A stretch of 64,000 nucleotides of DNA from Gordonia bronchialis DSM 43247. Lineage in GTDB: Bacteria; Actinomycetota; Actinomycetes; Mycobacteriales; Mycobacteriaceae. The stretch is from the NCBI RefSeq assembly GCF_000024785.1, contig NC_013441.1:2108001-2172000 (forward strand), written 5' to 3'. Positions 9,189 to 18,232 of this stretch are shown piece by piece (the stretch's first letter is position 1; every line of letters begins with the position of its first letter). The notes below the pieces were generated by a model. That model was not told the origin of the DNA. It was given only the letters and a program-made list of their open reading frames with translations, and did not search any database. The position numbers and the translations under genes were made by a program.

Positions 9189-10403
9189 ATGGGGATCGGT
9201 CGAACCCGGCGAACGTCACTCGTGATCAGTGGGATTCTGCTGGCGGTGATGGCGTTGTTGACGTCCTGCACACAGGACCCGTCCTACTCCGACAATGTCT
9301 CGAGTTCCAACCTGCTCGGGGACAAGCTCATGCCAAGTCTCGCGTTCAGCGAGAACGGCGACAAGCCGCTCGGCGACAACTCCGTCGGCGTCCAGCCGGG
9401 CGCACCGATCACCGTGCGTTCCAGCGAGGGAACGCTGACATCGGTGGTCATTACGAAGTCCAACGGTCAGCCGGTCCGCGGCACGCTCAGTGAGGGCGGC
9501 ACCAAGTGGGTCAGCGACGAGGTCCTCGGTTTCAACCGGACCTACACGCTCGCCGCGGACGCGACCGGCGTCGGCGGCACCAGCTCCAAGCGGGTGTCGT
9601 TCACCACGAGTGCGCCCAACAACCTGACCCAGGCGTACGTGACCCCCACCGCCGAGGATCGCGTGGTCGGCGTCGGCCAGCCGGTCGCGGTCAAGTTCGA
9701 CGAGGTCATCCCGAACCGACGCGCCGCGGAGCGGGCCATCAAGGTCACCGCCAATCCGCCGGTGGAGGGTGCGTTCTACTGGATCAGCGACACCGAGGTG
9801 CGCTGGCGGCCACAGCACTTCTGGCGTCCCGGCACGCAGGTGAACGTCGAGGTGAACACCGAGGGCATCGATCTCGGTGACGGCCTCTACGGTCAGCAGA
9901 ACGTCAAGCGGCAGTTCCGCATCGGACGGTCGATGATCATCACCGCCGACGACAACACCAAGATGGTCACCTTCAAACGCGACGGCCGGGTCATCAAGAC
10001 CATGCCGACATCGATGGGCAAGCCGGGCACCGAGACCGACAACGGCTGGTACCTGGTGTCCGACAAGCACGACCACATCATCATGGACTCGTCGACCTAC
10101 GGTGTCCCGGTCGGGTCGGCCGACGGCTACCGCACGCCCGTCGACTACGCGACACGGATGTCCTACAGTGGCATTTTCTTCCACTCGGCCCCGTGGTCGG
10201 TGTGGGCCCAGGGCAACACCAACACCAGCCACGGCTGTCTGAACCTGAGCCCGGACAACGCGCTGTGGGTGTTGCAGAACACGCTGAAGGGCGACCCGGT
10301 CCTGGTCAAGAACACCGCAGGCGGAACCCTGTCGGGCGTCGACGGGCTGGGTGACTGGAACATCGACTGGGCGCAATGGAAGGCCGGAAACGCCGCCGGC
10401 TGA
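9189..10403 (+). CDS. Lipoprotein L,D-transpeptidase (LdtB/LdtMt2-like), copy 2
   Basis: About 404 residues, closely similar throughout to the copy at 7573, with shared blocks such as VVGVGQPV, NPPVEGAFYW and MDSSTYGVPV. A lipoprotein signal peptide ends in LTSC, Ig-like domains follow, and the YkuD domain has TSHGCLN with catalytic Cys350. GTG 9183 and TTG 9180 are in frame just upstream; ATG 9189 is preferred because AGG ends at 9179, about 9 bases before it. It makes 3-3 cross-links in peptidoglycan on the outer side of the membrane. The two copies look like an old tandem duplication, now separated by tRNA-Lys and a 236-base spacer. Confidence 0.93.
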   Translation: MGIGRTRRTSLVISGILLAVMALLTSCTQDPSYSDNVSSSNLLGDKLMPSLAFSENGDKPLGDNSVGVQPGAPITVRSSEGTLTSVVITKSNGQPVRGTLSEGGTKWVSDEVLGFNRTYTLAADATGVGGTSSKRVSFTTSAPNNLTQAYVTPTAEDRVVGVGQPVAVKFDEVIPNRRAAERAIKVTANPPVEGAFYWISDTEVRWRPQHFWRPGTQVNVEVNTEGIDLGDGLYGQQNVKRQFRIGRSMIITADDNTKMVTFKRDGRVIKTMPTSMGKPGTETDNGWYLVSDKHDHIIMDSSTYGVPVGSADGYRTPVDYATRMSYSGIFFHSAPWSVWAQGNTNTSHGCLNLSPDNALWVLQNTLKGDPVLVKNTAGGTLSGVDGLGDWNIDWAQWKAGNAAG

Positions 10404-10556
10404 TCCGAGTCACCACCTTCGGGCACCGGGGCGGGCGACCTCGCCACCACCTTGACACTGAGCACTGTTACGATCGCGGCTGACAACGATCGCCGACGAC
10501 AAAGGTGCACCACATGGCCGACCGCTCATCCTGGGAAAACGACGACCTGACCGGCT

Positions 10557-11657
10557 GTGCGTGATCTCGCCCGCAGTTTCTGCGAGAAGGAGATCAAGCC
10601 GAACATCGAGAAGTTCATCGAGCAGCATCACGTCGATCGTGATCTCTGGAACAAGGCCGGGGAGCTCGGCCTGCTCTGCATGTCCATCCCGGAGGAGTAC
10701 GGCGGCGGCGGGGGCACGTTCGCGCATGAGGCCGTCCTCATCGAGGAACAGGCCAAGGTGGCCGACTCGTCGTGGGGCGTCAGCCTGCACAACGGCATCG
10801 TCGCCCACTATCTGCTCGCCTATGGGTCCGAGGAACAGAAGAAGACCTGGCTGCCCAAGATGGCGTCGGGAGAGGTTGTCGGCGCCATCGCCATGACCGA
10901 ACCCGGAACAGGATCGGACCTGCAGAACGTCAAGACCAAGGCGATCCGCGACGGTGACGATTACGTCATCGACGGCTCGAAGACGTTCATCACCAACGGT
11001 GCCCAGGCCGACCTGATCATCCTGGTCGCCAAGACCGACGTCTCCGAGGGCGCCAAGGGTATCTCGCTGATCCTCGTGGAGGCCGAGCGCGACGGCTTCC
11101 GCCGCGGACGGGTGCTCGACAAGGTGGGGCAGCGGGGGCAGGACACCTCGGAGCTGTTCTTCGACGGGGTGCGGGTGCCCACCAGCAACCTCCTCGGTGC
11201 CGAGGAGGGACAGGGCTTCATCCAGCTGATGGCCCAGCTGCCGCAGGAGCGGCTGATCATCGCGGTCGCCTCGGTGGCGGGGATGGAGACCGCGCTGGCC
11301 CACACCCTTGCCTACACGAAGGAGCGCACGGCGTTCGGCCGGCCCGTCTTCGGGTTTCAGAACACGAAGTTCAAGCTCGCCGAGGTGGCGACCGAGACCC
11401 GGATCGCACGCGTCTTCGTCGACGACTGCATCACCAAGCACCTTGACGGTGAGCTCGACATCCCGACCGTGGCGATGGCCAAGTGGTGGACGAGTGACCG
11501 CGCGATGGTCGTCGCTGACGAATGTCTGCAGCTCTTCGGTGGCTACGGCTATATGAACGAGTACCCGATCGCACGCATGTGGTCCGATCAGCGTGTGCAG
11601 AAGATCTACGCCGGGACCAACGAGATCATGAAGGAGATCATCGCGCGCACGCTCTGA
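10557..11657 (+). CDS. Acyl-CoA dehydrogenase (long-chain type); N-terminus interrupted by an apparent 1-base frameshift
   Basis: A flavoenzyme of fatty-acid beta-oxidation that oxidises acyl-CoA to trans-2-enoyl-CoA. It carries the FAD-site block AMTEPGTGSDLQ and the C-terminal FGGYGYMNEYPIARM and YAGTNEIMKEI blocks. The residue before GTNE is Ala, as in the LCAD/IVD subgroup, so the catalytic base is probably Glu244 in GMETAL. The open frame runs from GTG 10557, but a better start is ATG 10514, which encodes MADRSSWENDDLTG and then meets TGA at 10562. Removing one G of the GG at 10553-10554 joins the two frames into DDLTAVRDLARSF, the expected family N-terminus. So the gene is either broken, uses the internal GTG, or carries a sequencing error. 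Confidence 0.85.
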   Translation: MRDLARSFCEKEIKPNIEKFIEQHHVDRDLWNKAGELGLLCMSIPEEYGGGGGTFAHEAVLIEEQAKVADSSWGVSLHNGIVAHYLLAYGSEEQKKTWLPKMASGEVVGAIAMTEPGTGSDLQNVKTKAIRDGDDYVIDGSKTFITNGAQADLIILVAKTDVSEGAKGISLILVEAERDGFRRGRVLDKVGQRGQDTSELFFDGVRVPTSNLLGAEEGQGFIQLMAQLPQERLIIAVASVAGMETALAHTLAYTKERTAFGRPVFGFQNTKFKLAEVATETRIARVFVDDCITKHLDGELDIPTVAMAKWWTSDRAMVVADECLQLFGGYGYMNEYPIARMWSDQRVQKIYAGTNEIMKEIIARTL

Positions 11658-11764
11658 GCAGCGTTCGGGGCCGGGTGCGGTGATAGATTCCTCCTGTCGC
11701 GCACCCGGCCGGCCATCGGTCGGGGAGGACCGGTGCCGCACCGGGTGGCCGGCGAGGAGGGTGT

Positions 11765-13273
11765 ATGTCGATCGGCCGGGGACTCCCTCGATGGACGTCG
11801 GTGTGTGTGGCCATGGTGATCCTGAGCGCCGGGGCCGGTGTGGCCGGGACCGGGAGGGCCGAGGCCGTGCCGCGGGAGTGGCTGCCGAGTTCGGGCTGTG
11901 TGAACGACCTGCCGCCCAAGCCGGTGCATCGGCCCTTCGATCCGCGCGATCTGATCCCGAAGTTGCCCGACCACATCGGGATTCCGCTGCCCTACCCGCG
12001 GGTCCTGCCGGTTCCCGAACCGGCGCCGGAGGTGCCGCAGGTACGCATACCGTCGCAGCTGCCGCCCCGCGACCCGTGCTCGGACCCGTGCCCCGACATC
12101 ACCGACCCGCCCAAACTCAAACCGGGCGGTCCCGCGCTGAGCATCGAGTTCCCCAAGATCACCTTGGATCCGCGCCCGATCAACATCCCGATCCCGGTGC
12201 CCAATCCGAACCCGCCCGAGTTGCCGCCACCACCGAAGGCCAAGGCGCCCGGATTCGACGCCGGACCGACGGCACCGCGCCCGACTCCGCCCCGCGTCGG
12301 CCGAGTGGATTTCGTGTCGACCCTGACCGGGAAGGGCTCCACCAGCCGGACCGACAAACGCTGGCAGGTGATGGGCACCGACCTCGGCATCATGTGGCAG
12401 TCCAAGCCGGGACAGGTCGCGATCGCCTTCGGCGACACCTTCGGTAAGGGTTTCAAGCCACCAGGGGCCAATGGACGGGACTGGCGCAGCAACGTGCTCG
12501 GCTTCTCCACCGACAAGAACCTCGCCGACGGCATGTCGATCGACACGATGGTCCAGGACAGTCGGTGCCACGCCGTGCAAGTGCTCAGCTCCAGGCACAT
12601 CGACTACTACGAGATGACGACGATCCCTACGTCGGGATTCGCCATCGGCGACCGTCAGTACATGAGCTATATGTCGGTCCGTACCTGGGGCCCGATCCCC
12701 GGGGTGTGGCTGACCAACTACGGCGGGCTGGCCTACTCCGACGACGGCGGCTCCACCTGGACGCGCGATCCATATGCCCGGTGGGACAACATCTTCGGCA
12801 CGAGCCGCTTCCAGGTGTCCGCGATGGTCCCCAAGGGCGACTACGTGTACATGTTCGGTACGCCCAACTCCCGGATCGGTACCGTGGGGCTCGCTCGGGT
12901 TGCCAAAGCCGACGTGCTGAACAAGACGGCCTACCAGTACTGGCGAGACGGTCGCTGGGTGCCCGCCCGAGACGGCAACGTCGCCTCACCGCTGTTCTTC
13001 GGCCCGGCCGGTGAACTGTCGGCCCGCTTCGACGAGACCAGCCAACGCTGGCAGCTCAGCTACCTCGACGCGTTCCGCGGTTCGATCGTGCTGCGCCGGG
13101 CCCGTGAACCGCAGGGGCTGTGGTCCGAGCCGGCCGAACTGGTGCATTCGCAACGGTATGCCCAGCTCTACGGCGGGTTCCTGCATCCGTGGTCTCGTGG
13201 GAATGACCTGTACTTCACGATGTCCACCTGGACCCAGTACAACGTGTCACTCATGCGCGCCCACCTGTACTGA
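11765..13273 (+). CDS. Secreted DUF4185 protein with proline-rich N-terminal region
   Basis: A 502-residue exported protein. A Sec signal peptide (about residues 1-35, ending near GRAEA) is followed by a long Pro-rich, low-complexity stretch (about 45-175) rich in PxP and PDP motifs. A DUF4185 domain (about 180-500) contains GDTFGK and the recurring bladed-type blocks YSDDGGSTWTRD and FGTSRFQ, suggesting a sialidase/beta-propeller-like fold. The ATG is supported by GAGGAGG at 11755-11761. The enzymatic role is unknown; related proteins in mycolate-producing bacteria are mostly uncharacterised. It converges on the ceramidase gene with a 16-base gap. Confidence 0.82.
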   Translation: MSIGRGLPRWTSVCVAMVILSAGAGVAGTGRAEAVPREWLPSSGCVNDLPPKPVHRPFDPRDLIPKLPDHIGIPLPYPRVLPVPEPAPEVPQVRIPSQLPPRDPCSDPCPDITDPPKLKPGGPALSIEFPKITLDPRPINIPIPVPNPNPPELPPPPKAKAPGFDAGPTAPRPTPPRVGRVDFVSTLTGKGSTSRTDKRWQVMGTDLGIMWQSKPGQVAIAFGDTFGKGFKPPGANGRDWRSNVLGFSTDKNLADGMSIDTMVQDSRCHAVQVLSSRHIDYYEMTTIPTSGFAIGDRQYMSYMSVRTWGPIPGVWLTNYGGLAYSDDGGSTWTRDPYARWDNIFGTSRFQVSAMVPKGDYVYMFGTPNSRIGTVGLARVAKADVLNKTAYQYWRDGRWVPARDGNVASPLFFGPAGELSARFDETSQRWQLSYLDAFRGSIVLRRAREPQGLWSEPAELVHSQRYAQLYGGFLHPWSRGNDLYFTMSTWTQYNVSLMRAHLY

Positions 13274-13289
13274 CCCGCCGACAGCACCG

Positions 13290-15338
13290 CTATTTCGCGT
13301 CGACAGCGAACGCCCGTGAGGTGCCGCTGATCTCACGAACGACACCGCGGGCGTCGCGGCTGTTGCCGTGATAGCGGACGCGATAGGTGCCCGACGTACC
13401 GGGCGGGGGAGTCCAGGTGATGCGGATGTGCGAGGCGTCGGAGCTGCCCGCGGGTCGGGACCAACGGAACTCGGTGGACCAGTCGTTGTCGTCGGCGATC
13501 GTGTGCCACCCGGTGCGCTCGCGGCGCTGGATCTCCAGATAGGTGCGACCGTGCCGGAAGTCGTTGTTGGGGTGGGCACCCACGAAGGTCACCGCCACCT
13601 GCTGGCCGGCGCGGTAGCGGGACCGTGGACTCACCAGGACATCGCCGTAGCGGCGTCCGGCGACGGGGCGGTCGGGTGGGACGGCGGGCAGCAGATCGGG
13701 CTGCACCGCGGACTTGTCCAGCGGAGCGGGACCGCGGCCGAGCGGCCGGCCGGTGGCCATCGCGGCGGCGAGGCGGGCGAACTCCTGCATGTAGGCCGAC
13801 AGGGTCCACCGCCCGAACTGGGTTTCCCCGCCTTCGTACTGCTGGGCGTCATACTCCTCGGGAGTGGTCACGTACTGGGTGTAGGCATTCGAATAGCCTT
13901 GCACCAGAACGTCGTCGAGATCTACGCGCAAGGCGTCGGCGACCACCTGCCGCAGTCGTAGCCCGGCGACGATGGTCACCTCGGCGGGTACGGCCACCAA
14001 GACCAACTCACCGATCCGCATGATCTGTAGCGGCACGACCTGCGGGATCCACGGCGACGGCGGCAGCAAACCGAGTGGAAACAAGATCAGCTTGGGTGCC
14101 TGCATGTCGCGCATCCACGGTGCGATCGGTGGACGTCGGTCACCGCCGAAGGCGGCCACGAGCGGATTGGTGACCCCTTCCTGCAGGAAGGGTAGTTGTG
14201 AATAGTAGTTGTCCTCGGTGCTGGTGGCCGCGGCCGCTGCACCCATCATCGCCGGCGTGGTCCGTGCCGGCCGGCCTTCCGGGGTGTAGGCGGCATCGAT
14301 GGAGACGGCCGACATGTCGACGTAGCGCACAATCGAGTCGACCCCGCCCCGGCTCATCGCGCGTGCCCCGTCGAATGCGTTGCGCCCGGCCAGATACTGG
14401 CGTTCCCCGATGATGGCGCAGTTGCGCCGATTGTCGAAGGTGGGACCGCTCGGCCGCATCTTGATCAGGTTGAGGTTGGGTGTCATGTCACCCGAGTTGG
14501 TCTGCGGGAACGCCGCGACAAAGCCGGGTTGCGTGCTCTCCCAGCGGTAACTCGCGTAGCCCTTGTTGTCACCGGCGATCAGACGGTTGCGGTCGGTCAG
14601 CGAGGTGCCGTGCGTGGAGAACCAGGTGATAGCCCCGATGTCATTTCCGCCCTGCCGAAATCGCAGGACAGTCACCGTGGGGTCGATGGCCGACGGGAAG
14701 TGCCGGCGCTCGGATGCGGGGTTGAGATCGAAGGCGACCTTCGAGCGGTTGGCGCTCGCATCGTGGAGTTCGCCACGGCCGATGCTGATGGAACCGGGTG
14801 CGAGGTTCTCGTGCGCACGGACGATCGCGGCGAACAGGCCGTCCACCTCGGCCTCATAGGAATTCTTTTTGAACCCGTATGCCGCAAGTGAATACGCGTA
14901 ATCCCAGGCGGTTCCTCCGCAGGACGCGTGGGAATGGGTGGCGTTGAGGTTCACGTTGCGTTCGGTGTAGAGCGACCCGAACCGGGCACGCAGCCTGGGC
15001 ATCAGGCCCATGTGATGCGATTGGAACAGGCAGGCGATGTCGGCGGTGACAAAGACGACGCGGCTGCCGATGGCCTCGTCGACGACGATGTAGGCACGGG
15101 CCCAGCATCGCTGGAGCAGGCCCTCGGCCACCTGGTCGGCCTCGGAGTAGCCCATCATGCCCTGCCCCGCGACGGCGCCGGTCATGTCCGCGATCCCGCA
15201 GCCGACGAGATAGTTCGTGCTGTCGGCCGGGCGCGGTGCCGCACTCGCCGCGCCGACGGTCCGGACGCCCACCCCCAGCGCGACACCGCCGCCGAGGGTT
15301 GCGGCAGCCCCGAGTGCCCGCCTACGACTGATGTCCAT
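13290..15338 (-). CDS. Neutral/alkaline ceramidase, Tat-exported
   Basis: A 682-residue neutral ceramidase that hydrolyses the amide bond of ceramides to release sphingosine and fatty acid. The ATG at 15338 follows a GGGGGAA ribosome site and begins a twin-arginine signal (SRRRALGAAATL). The N-terminal catalytic domain starts with VGCGIADMTG, carries the Zn-site NATHSHASCGGT and the nucleophile motif NSGDMTPN with Ser282. The C-terminal Ig-like domain is present. It is the last gene of a three-gene operon and its start overlaps the upstream TetR stop by 17 bases. Export, a ceramidase and a co-encoded amine oxidase suggest use of foreign (host or environmental) sphingolipids. Confidence 0.92.
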   Translation of the reverse strand: MDISRRRALGAAATLGGGVALGVGVRTVGAASAAPRPADSTNYLVGCGIADMTGAVAGQGMMGYSEADQVAEGLLQRCWARAYIVVDEAIGSRVVFVTADIACLFQSHHMGLMPRLRARFGSLYTERNVNLNATHSHASCGGTAWDYAYSLAAYGFKKNSYEAEVDGLFAAIVRAHENLAPGSISIGRGELHDASANRSKVAFDLNPASERRHFPSAIDPTVTVLRFRQGGNDIGAITWFSTHGTSLTDRNRLIAGDNKGYASYRWESTQPGFVAAFPQTNSGDMTPNLNLIKMRPSGPTFDNRRNCAIIGERQYLAGRNAFDGARAMSRGGVDSIVRYVDMSAVSIDAAYTPEGRPARTTPAMMGAAAAATSTEDNYYSQLPFLQEGVTNPLVAAFGGDRRPPIAPWMRDMQAPKLILFPLGLLPPSPWIPQVVPLQIMRIGELVLVAVPAEVTIVAGLRLRQVVADALRVDLDDVLVQGYSNAYTQYVTTPEEYDAQQYEGGETQFGRWTLSAYMQEFARLAAAMATGRPLGRGPAPLDKSAVQPDLLPAVPPDRPVAGRRYGDVLVSPRSRYRAGQQVAVTFVGAHPNNDFRHGRTYLEIQRRERTGWHTIADDNDWSTEFRWSRPAGSSDASHIRITWTPPPGTSGTYRVRYHGNSRDARGVVREISGTSRAFAVDAK

Positions 15339-15972
15339 GTGTTCCCCCCGCATCGATGGCGTCGGTGACGTGTGTCAGCAACAGTGTGGTGGTGGCTCGT
15401 GCGATGGTCCGGCAGACCGCGACGTCACGAATGTTCAGGTAGGACAACGTGATCCCGTCAGTGGCTGCGACCACCAGCGGAGCGAGATCACGCACGGGCG
15501 TCGTCCAACTCATGCCGGCGAGAGCGGCCGCCGCGTCGAGGCCGTCGGCGATGGCGTCATAGTAGGCGTGGTACATCTGGGCGCCGAACTCGCGCAGTCC
15601 GTCGGTTTGCCGCGCGTACTGGTTGAGCGCGATCATCGCCTGCTCGCGATCGGGGTCGGCGACGACGCCGTCGATATACGCCGACAGCGCGCCGTACAAC
15701 ATTTGCTCGACCCCCGTCCGCCCGCGGGTGCCCACGCTTGCGCCCTCGGCGAGGGCCTCGGTGACGGCCTCGAGTTCAACGGTGACACCGCGTTGCACCA
15801 GTGCGGCCAGCAAGGCCTCGCGCGACTCGAAGACGTAGTGGAATGTCGAGAGTGTCACCCCGGCGTTCGCGCAGATCGCGCGCGTGGTCGCGCCGTCGAC
15901 GCCGCCGCGCGCGATCACATGAAAGGCGGAGTCCAGCAACAACTCCCGCCGCTTCTCAACGGGAATCCTCAC
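15322..15972 (-). CDS. TetR-family regulator inside the amine oxidase-ceramidase operon
   Basis: A 216-residue TetR protein. The HTH occupies about residues 10-55 (ATTRAICANAGVTLSTFHYV) and is followed by a helical effector-binding domain. It overlaps the amine oxidase stop by 4 bases upstream and the ceramidase start by 17 bases downstream, so all three must be translated from one mRNA. It is the obvious candidate to bind the palindrome at 17510-17529 upstream of the operon, and the inducer may be a sphingoid base, but this is inference from position. Confidence 0.9.
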   Translation of the reverse strand: MRIPVEKRRELLLDSAFHVIARGGVDGATTRAICANAGVTLSTFHYVFESREALLAALVQRGVTVELEAVTEALAEGASVGTRGRTGVEQMLYGALSAYIDGVVADPDREQAMIALNQYARQTDGLREFGAQMYHAYYDAIADGLDAAAALAGMSWTTPVRDLAPLVVAATDGITLSYLNIRDVAVCRTIARATTTLLLTHVTDAIDAGGTHGHQS

Positions 15973-17447
15973 CGGAGCGCTCCGAGAACCTCACGGGCGG
16001 CGCGCTTACCGGAGCGGACCGCGCCGTCCATGTAGCCGGTCCAGTAGTCGGCGGTTTCGGTTCCGGCCCAGTGGATGGGCCCGACCGGTTCGCGCAGCGC
16101 CGGACCGAACCGGGTGAGTGTTCCCGGCGAGCTGACCGCGACGGGACCGCCCCGTGACCACGGCTCGAGATCCCATTTGAAGATCCCGTAGTCGATGAAG
16201 TCGCGGGCGTGGGGCCCGAAGTAGTCGACGAAGTTGCCGATGCACTCACGCACGATCTGGTGTTCGGGTGCGTGGTCGAGGCGGCGCATGGCGTCGGCGG
16301 AGATGAAGCCCATCAGGATGTGCCGGTTCTCCGCGTAGCTCTCGAAGGTGACGTCGATCGGGCGGCCGTCGCCGTATACCTGCCCCGACAGTCCCTTGTC
16401 CCGCCAGAAGGGGCGGCGGTACAGCGCGGCGAACTTGCTCACCGCACCCATGTGGTAGCCGCGGGTGAGGCCTACCCGGGCGGCGGGAAGGCCTGGGCGG
16501 TAATCGATCTGGTCGCTGATAGCCGGTGACATCGCGACGATGACCTTGCGTGCGCGGAAGGTCCCGGCGTCGCTGGAAACGGTGGCCATACCGCCCGCCG
16601 TGTTGATGGTGCGGACCGGTGCGTTGTAGATCACCCGAGGGCCGAGAGCCCTGGCCATTCGCAGCGGGATCAGTGCGGCCCCGCCCTCGAAGAGCTTCTC
16701 CTGCGCGCCGCCGTCGGTACTGAGCAGACGGATCAGGGTGCCCGGGTTGTTCTCGTCGCCCGACGCGGCGATGTAGTTGAGGAAGTACAACGCGGAGACC
16801 TCGTCGGGCCGGACCGACAGCGGCGCCGACATGGCGACCTGCATCAGGTCGCGGGCGGTCTGGGTGTTCACCATCTGGTCGGTGTACTGCTTCCAGGTGA
16901 GTGAGTCCAGACGTCGCGCATCGGGATGCTTCCAGGGTTCGCCCACCGGGAATCCCGCCAGTGCGTCGACCTGGGCGCGGGCCAGCGCGGGACCGGCTTC
17001 GCCGACGTCGGGAATGAGTGGCAGCGGCAGTGCGGCCGACATCCGGTGTACCCGGCCGTCGTTGTAGAAGATGCTGTCGCCGGTGTTGTAGGTGCGGATG
17101 CTGCGGACGTCGAATTCGGTTGCCAGCGCGACAATGTGGTTCTGCGTCGGACCGATGAACTCGGCCCCGGCATCCAGGGTGGCGCCCAGGCGTGGAGACC
17201 TGATGTTGTGCACTCGGCCGCCGGCCCGATTGCGTGCTTCGAGAACGACCACCGACGCCCCGGCCTCGGTCAGCGTCTTGGCGGCGGCGAGTCCGGACAA
17301 TCCCGCGCCGACCACGATCGCGTCGACGACCCCTCCGGCCGGCGCGGCACCAGCCGGTGTGCGGCCTGCTGCGAGCGTGCCGGCGGTGGCTCCGGCGGCC
17401 AGCGCTGTGCCGGCGAGGAAACGCCGGCGTGAGACGTGTGTGCTCAT
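15969..17447 (-). CDS. FAD-dependent amine oxidase (MAO family), Tat-exported
   Basis: A 492-residue flavin monoamine oxidase. A Tat signal (SRRRFLAGTALAAGA) precedes the Rossmann motif GAGLSG at 47-52 and the FAD-ribose acidic stretch VVLEARNRAGGRV. The C-terminal FAD motif WAGTETADYWTGYMDGA is intact. No Cys is seen at the covalent-flavin position, so FAD is probably bound noncovalently, as in bacterial MAO homologues. Signal and fold imply oxidation of an amine outside the cytoplasm. As first gene of the operon with a TetR regulator and a ceramidase, its substrate could be sphingosine-like amines released by the ceramidase; that is speculative. GGGGGGA just upstream supports the ATG at 17447. 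Confidence 0.92.
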   Translation of the reverse strand: MSTHVSRRRFLAGTALAAGATAGTLAAGRTPAGAAPAGGVVDAIVVGAGLSGLAAAKTLTEAGASVVVLEARNRAGGRVHNIRSPRLGATLDAGAEFIGPTQNHIVALATEFDVRSIRTYNTGDSIFYNDGRVHRMSAALPLPLIPDVGEAGPALARAQVDALAGFPVGEPWKHPDARRLDSLTWKQYTDQMVNTQTARDLMQVAMSAPLSVRPDEVSALYFLNYIAASGDENNPGTLIRLLSTDGGAQEKLFEGGAALIPLRMARALGPRVIYNAPVRTINTAGGMATVSSDAGTFRARKVIVAMSPAISDQIDYRPGLPAARVGLTRGYHMGAVSKFAALYRRPFWRDKGLSGQVYGDGRPIDVTFESYAENRHILMGFISADAMRRLDHAPEHQIVRECIGNFVDYFGPHARDFIDYGIFKWDLEPWSRGGPVAVSSPGTLTRFGPALREPVGPIHWAGTETADYWTGYMDGAVRSGKRAAREVLGALR

Positions 17448-17509
17448 GTCATCCCCCCGATTACGGACCCGTGCGGTCCGGTGATGGATCGGAAACTACC
17501 CACAGCGTG

Positions 17510-17529
17510 TTTAGGTCATTTGACCTGAA
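17510..17529. promoter_or_regulatory. Palindromic operator candidate upstream of the amine oxidase operon
   Basis: AGGTCATTTGACCT at 17513-17526 is a perfect 6-2-6 inverted repeat and extends to 17510-17529 with one mismatched pair. It lies about 66 bases upstream of the amine oxidase start. The spacing and symmetry suit a TetR dimer, most simply the regulator encoded inside this operon. A second small inverted repeat, CGGACC-5-GGTCCG, lies at 17464-17480 in the leader. Confidence 0.5.
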
Positions 17530-17598
17530 GTTACGGAAGAGTAACAGCTGCACGGACCTTCCCGGTGGGATTCGGGCGATCCTGTTCGGGTCGCGCTA

Positions 17599-17628
17599 GT
17601 GTACGTTTGTACATGTACATACGTACAC
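17599..17628. promoter_or_regulatory. Near-perfect 30-bp palindromic operator before the TetR/MFS pair
   Basis: A 30-bp inverted repeat centred between 17613 and 17614 with only one mismatched pair (17607/17620). It is AT-richer than its surroundings and contains overlapping GTAC/ACATGT steps. It ends 13 bases before the GTG at 17642 and overlaps a TAGTGT -10-like sequence at 17597-17602. This is the classic arrangement for autorepression by the adjacent TetR. Confidence 0.75.
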
Positions 17629-17641
17629 ATGAGGAGGAAGT

Positions 17642-18232
17642 GTGGCCCAGACGCAGCAGCCGACCCAACGGCGACGACGCGACCCCGCACAGCGCAGACA
17701 GGTCATCATCGACGCCGCCGCGGAACTGATCGTCGAGCTTGGTTCGGCGGGGCTGACCCATCGGCTCGTGGCCGACCGGGCCGGGGTCCCACTGGGCTCG
17801 ACCACCCAGTACTTCACCAGCCTCGACGAGCTGCGCGAGGCGGGACTGCATCACCTGGCCGACGAGATCGACGGGGAGGTACGCGATTTCGCCGGTGTGT
17901 TACGGGAACGGGGCGCGTCGGCCGACGTGTTCGGTGAGATGCTGCATGCCTACCTGTGCGACATCCGGCTGGTTCGTGCCGATCTGGCACTGTTGAACGC
18001 GGCCTTCGTCGACCCTGCGCTGGGTCCGCTGGCGTTGCGCTTGCCGACCGCGGTCATCTACCTCCTCATCCCTCATATCGGGGAACAACGCGCTCGGGCG
18101 GTTGCCGCCTACGTCGACGGTGTTGCGATGCACACCGTGCTGAGGGGCACGACGCCGACCATTGCCGAACTGTCCGACGCGCTTGCCGCACTGACGAATT
18201 CCGGAGAAGCCGATGCGGTCACCGACAACTGA
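17642..18232 (+). CDS. TetR-family repressor of the adjacent MFS transporter
   Basis: A 196-residue TetR protein with a basic N-terminal arm (QRRRRDPAQRRQ) and HTH (THRLVADRAGVPLGSTTQYF, about 38-60). The GTG start is fixed by GAGGAGG at 17631-17637. It is followed by an overlapping MFS drug-transporter gene and preceded by a near-perfect palindrome, the standard layout of a self-regulated efflux module. The inducer is unknown. Confidence 0.92.
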   Translation: MAQTQQPTQRRRRDPAQRRQVIIDAAAELIVELGSAGLTHRLVADRAGVPLGSTTQYFTSLDELREAGLHHLADEIDGEVRDFAGVLRERGASADVFGEMLHAYLCDIRLVRADLALLNAAFVDPALGPLALRLPTAVIYLLIPHIGEQRARAVAAYVDGVAMHTVLRGTTPTIAELSDALAALTNSGEADAVTDN

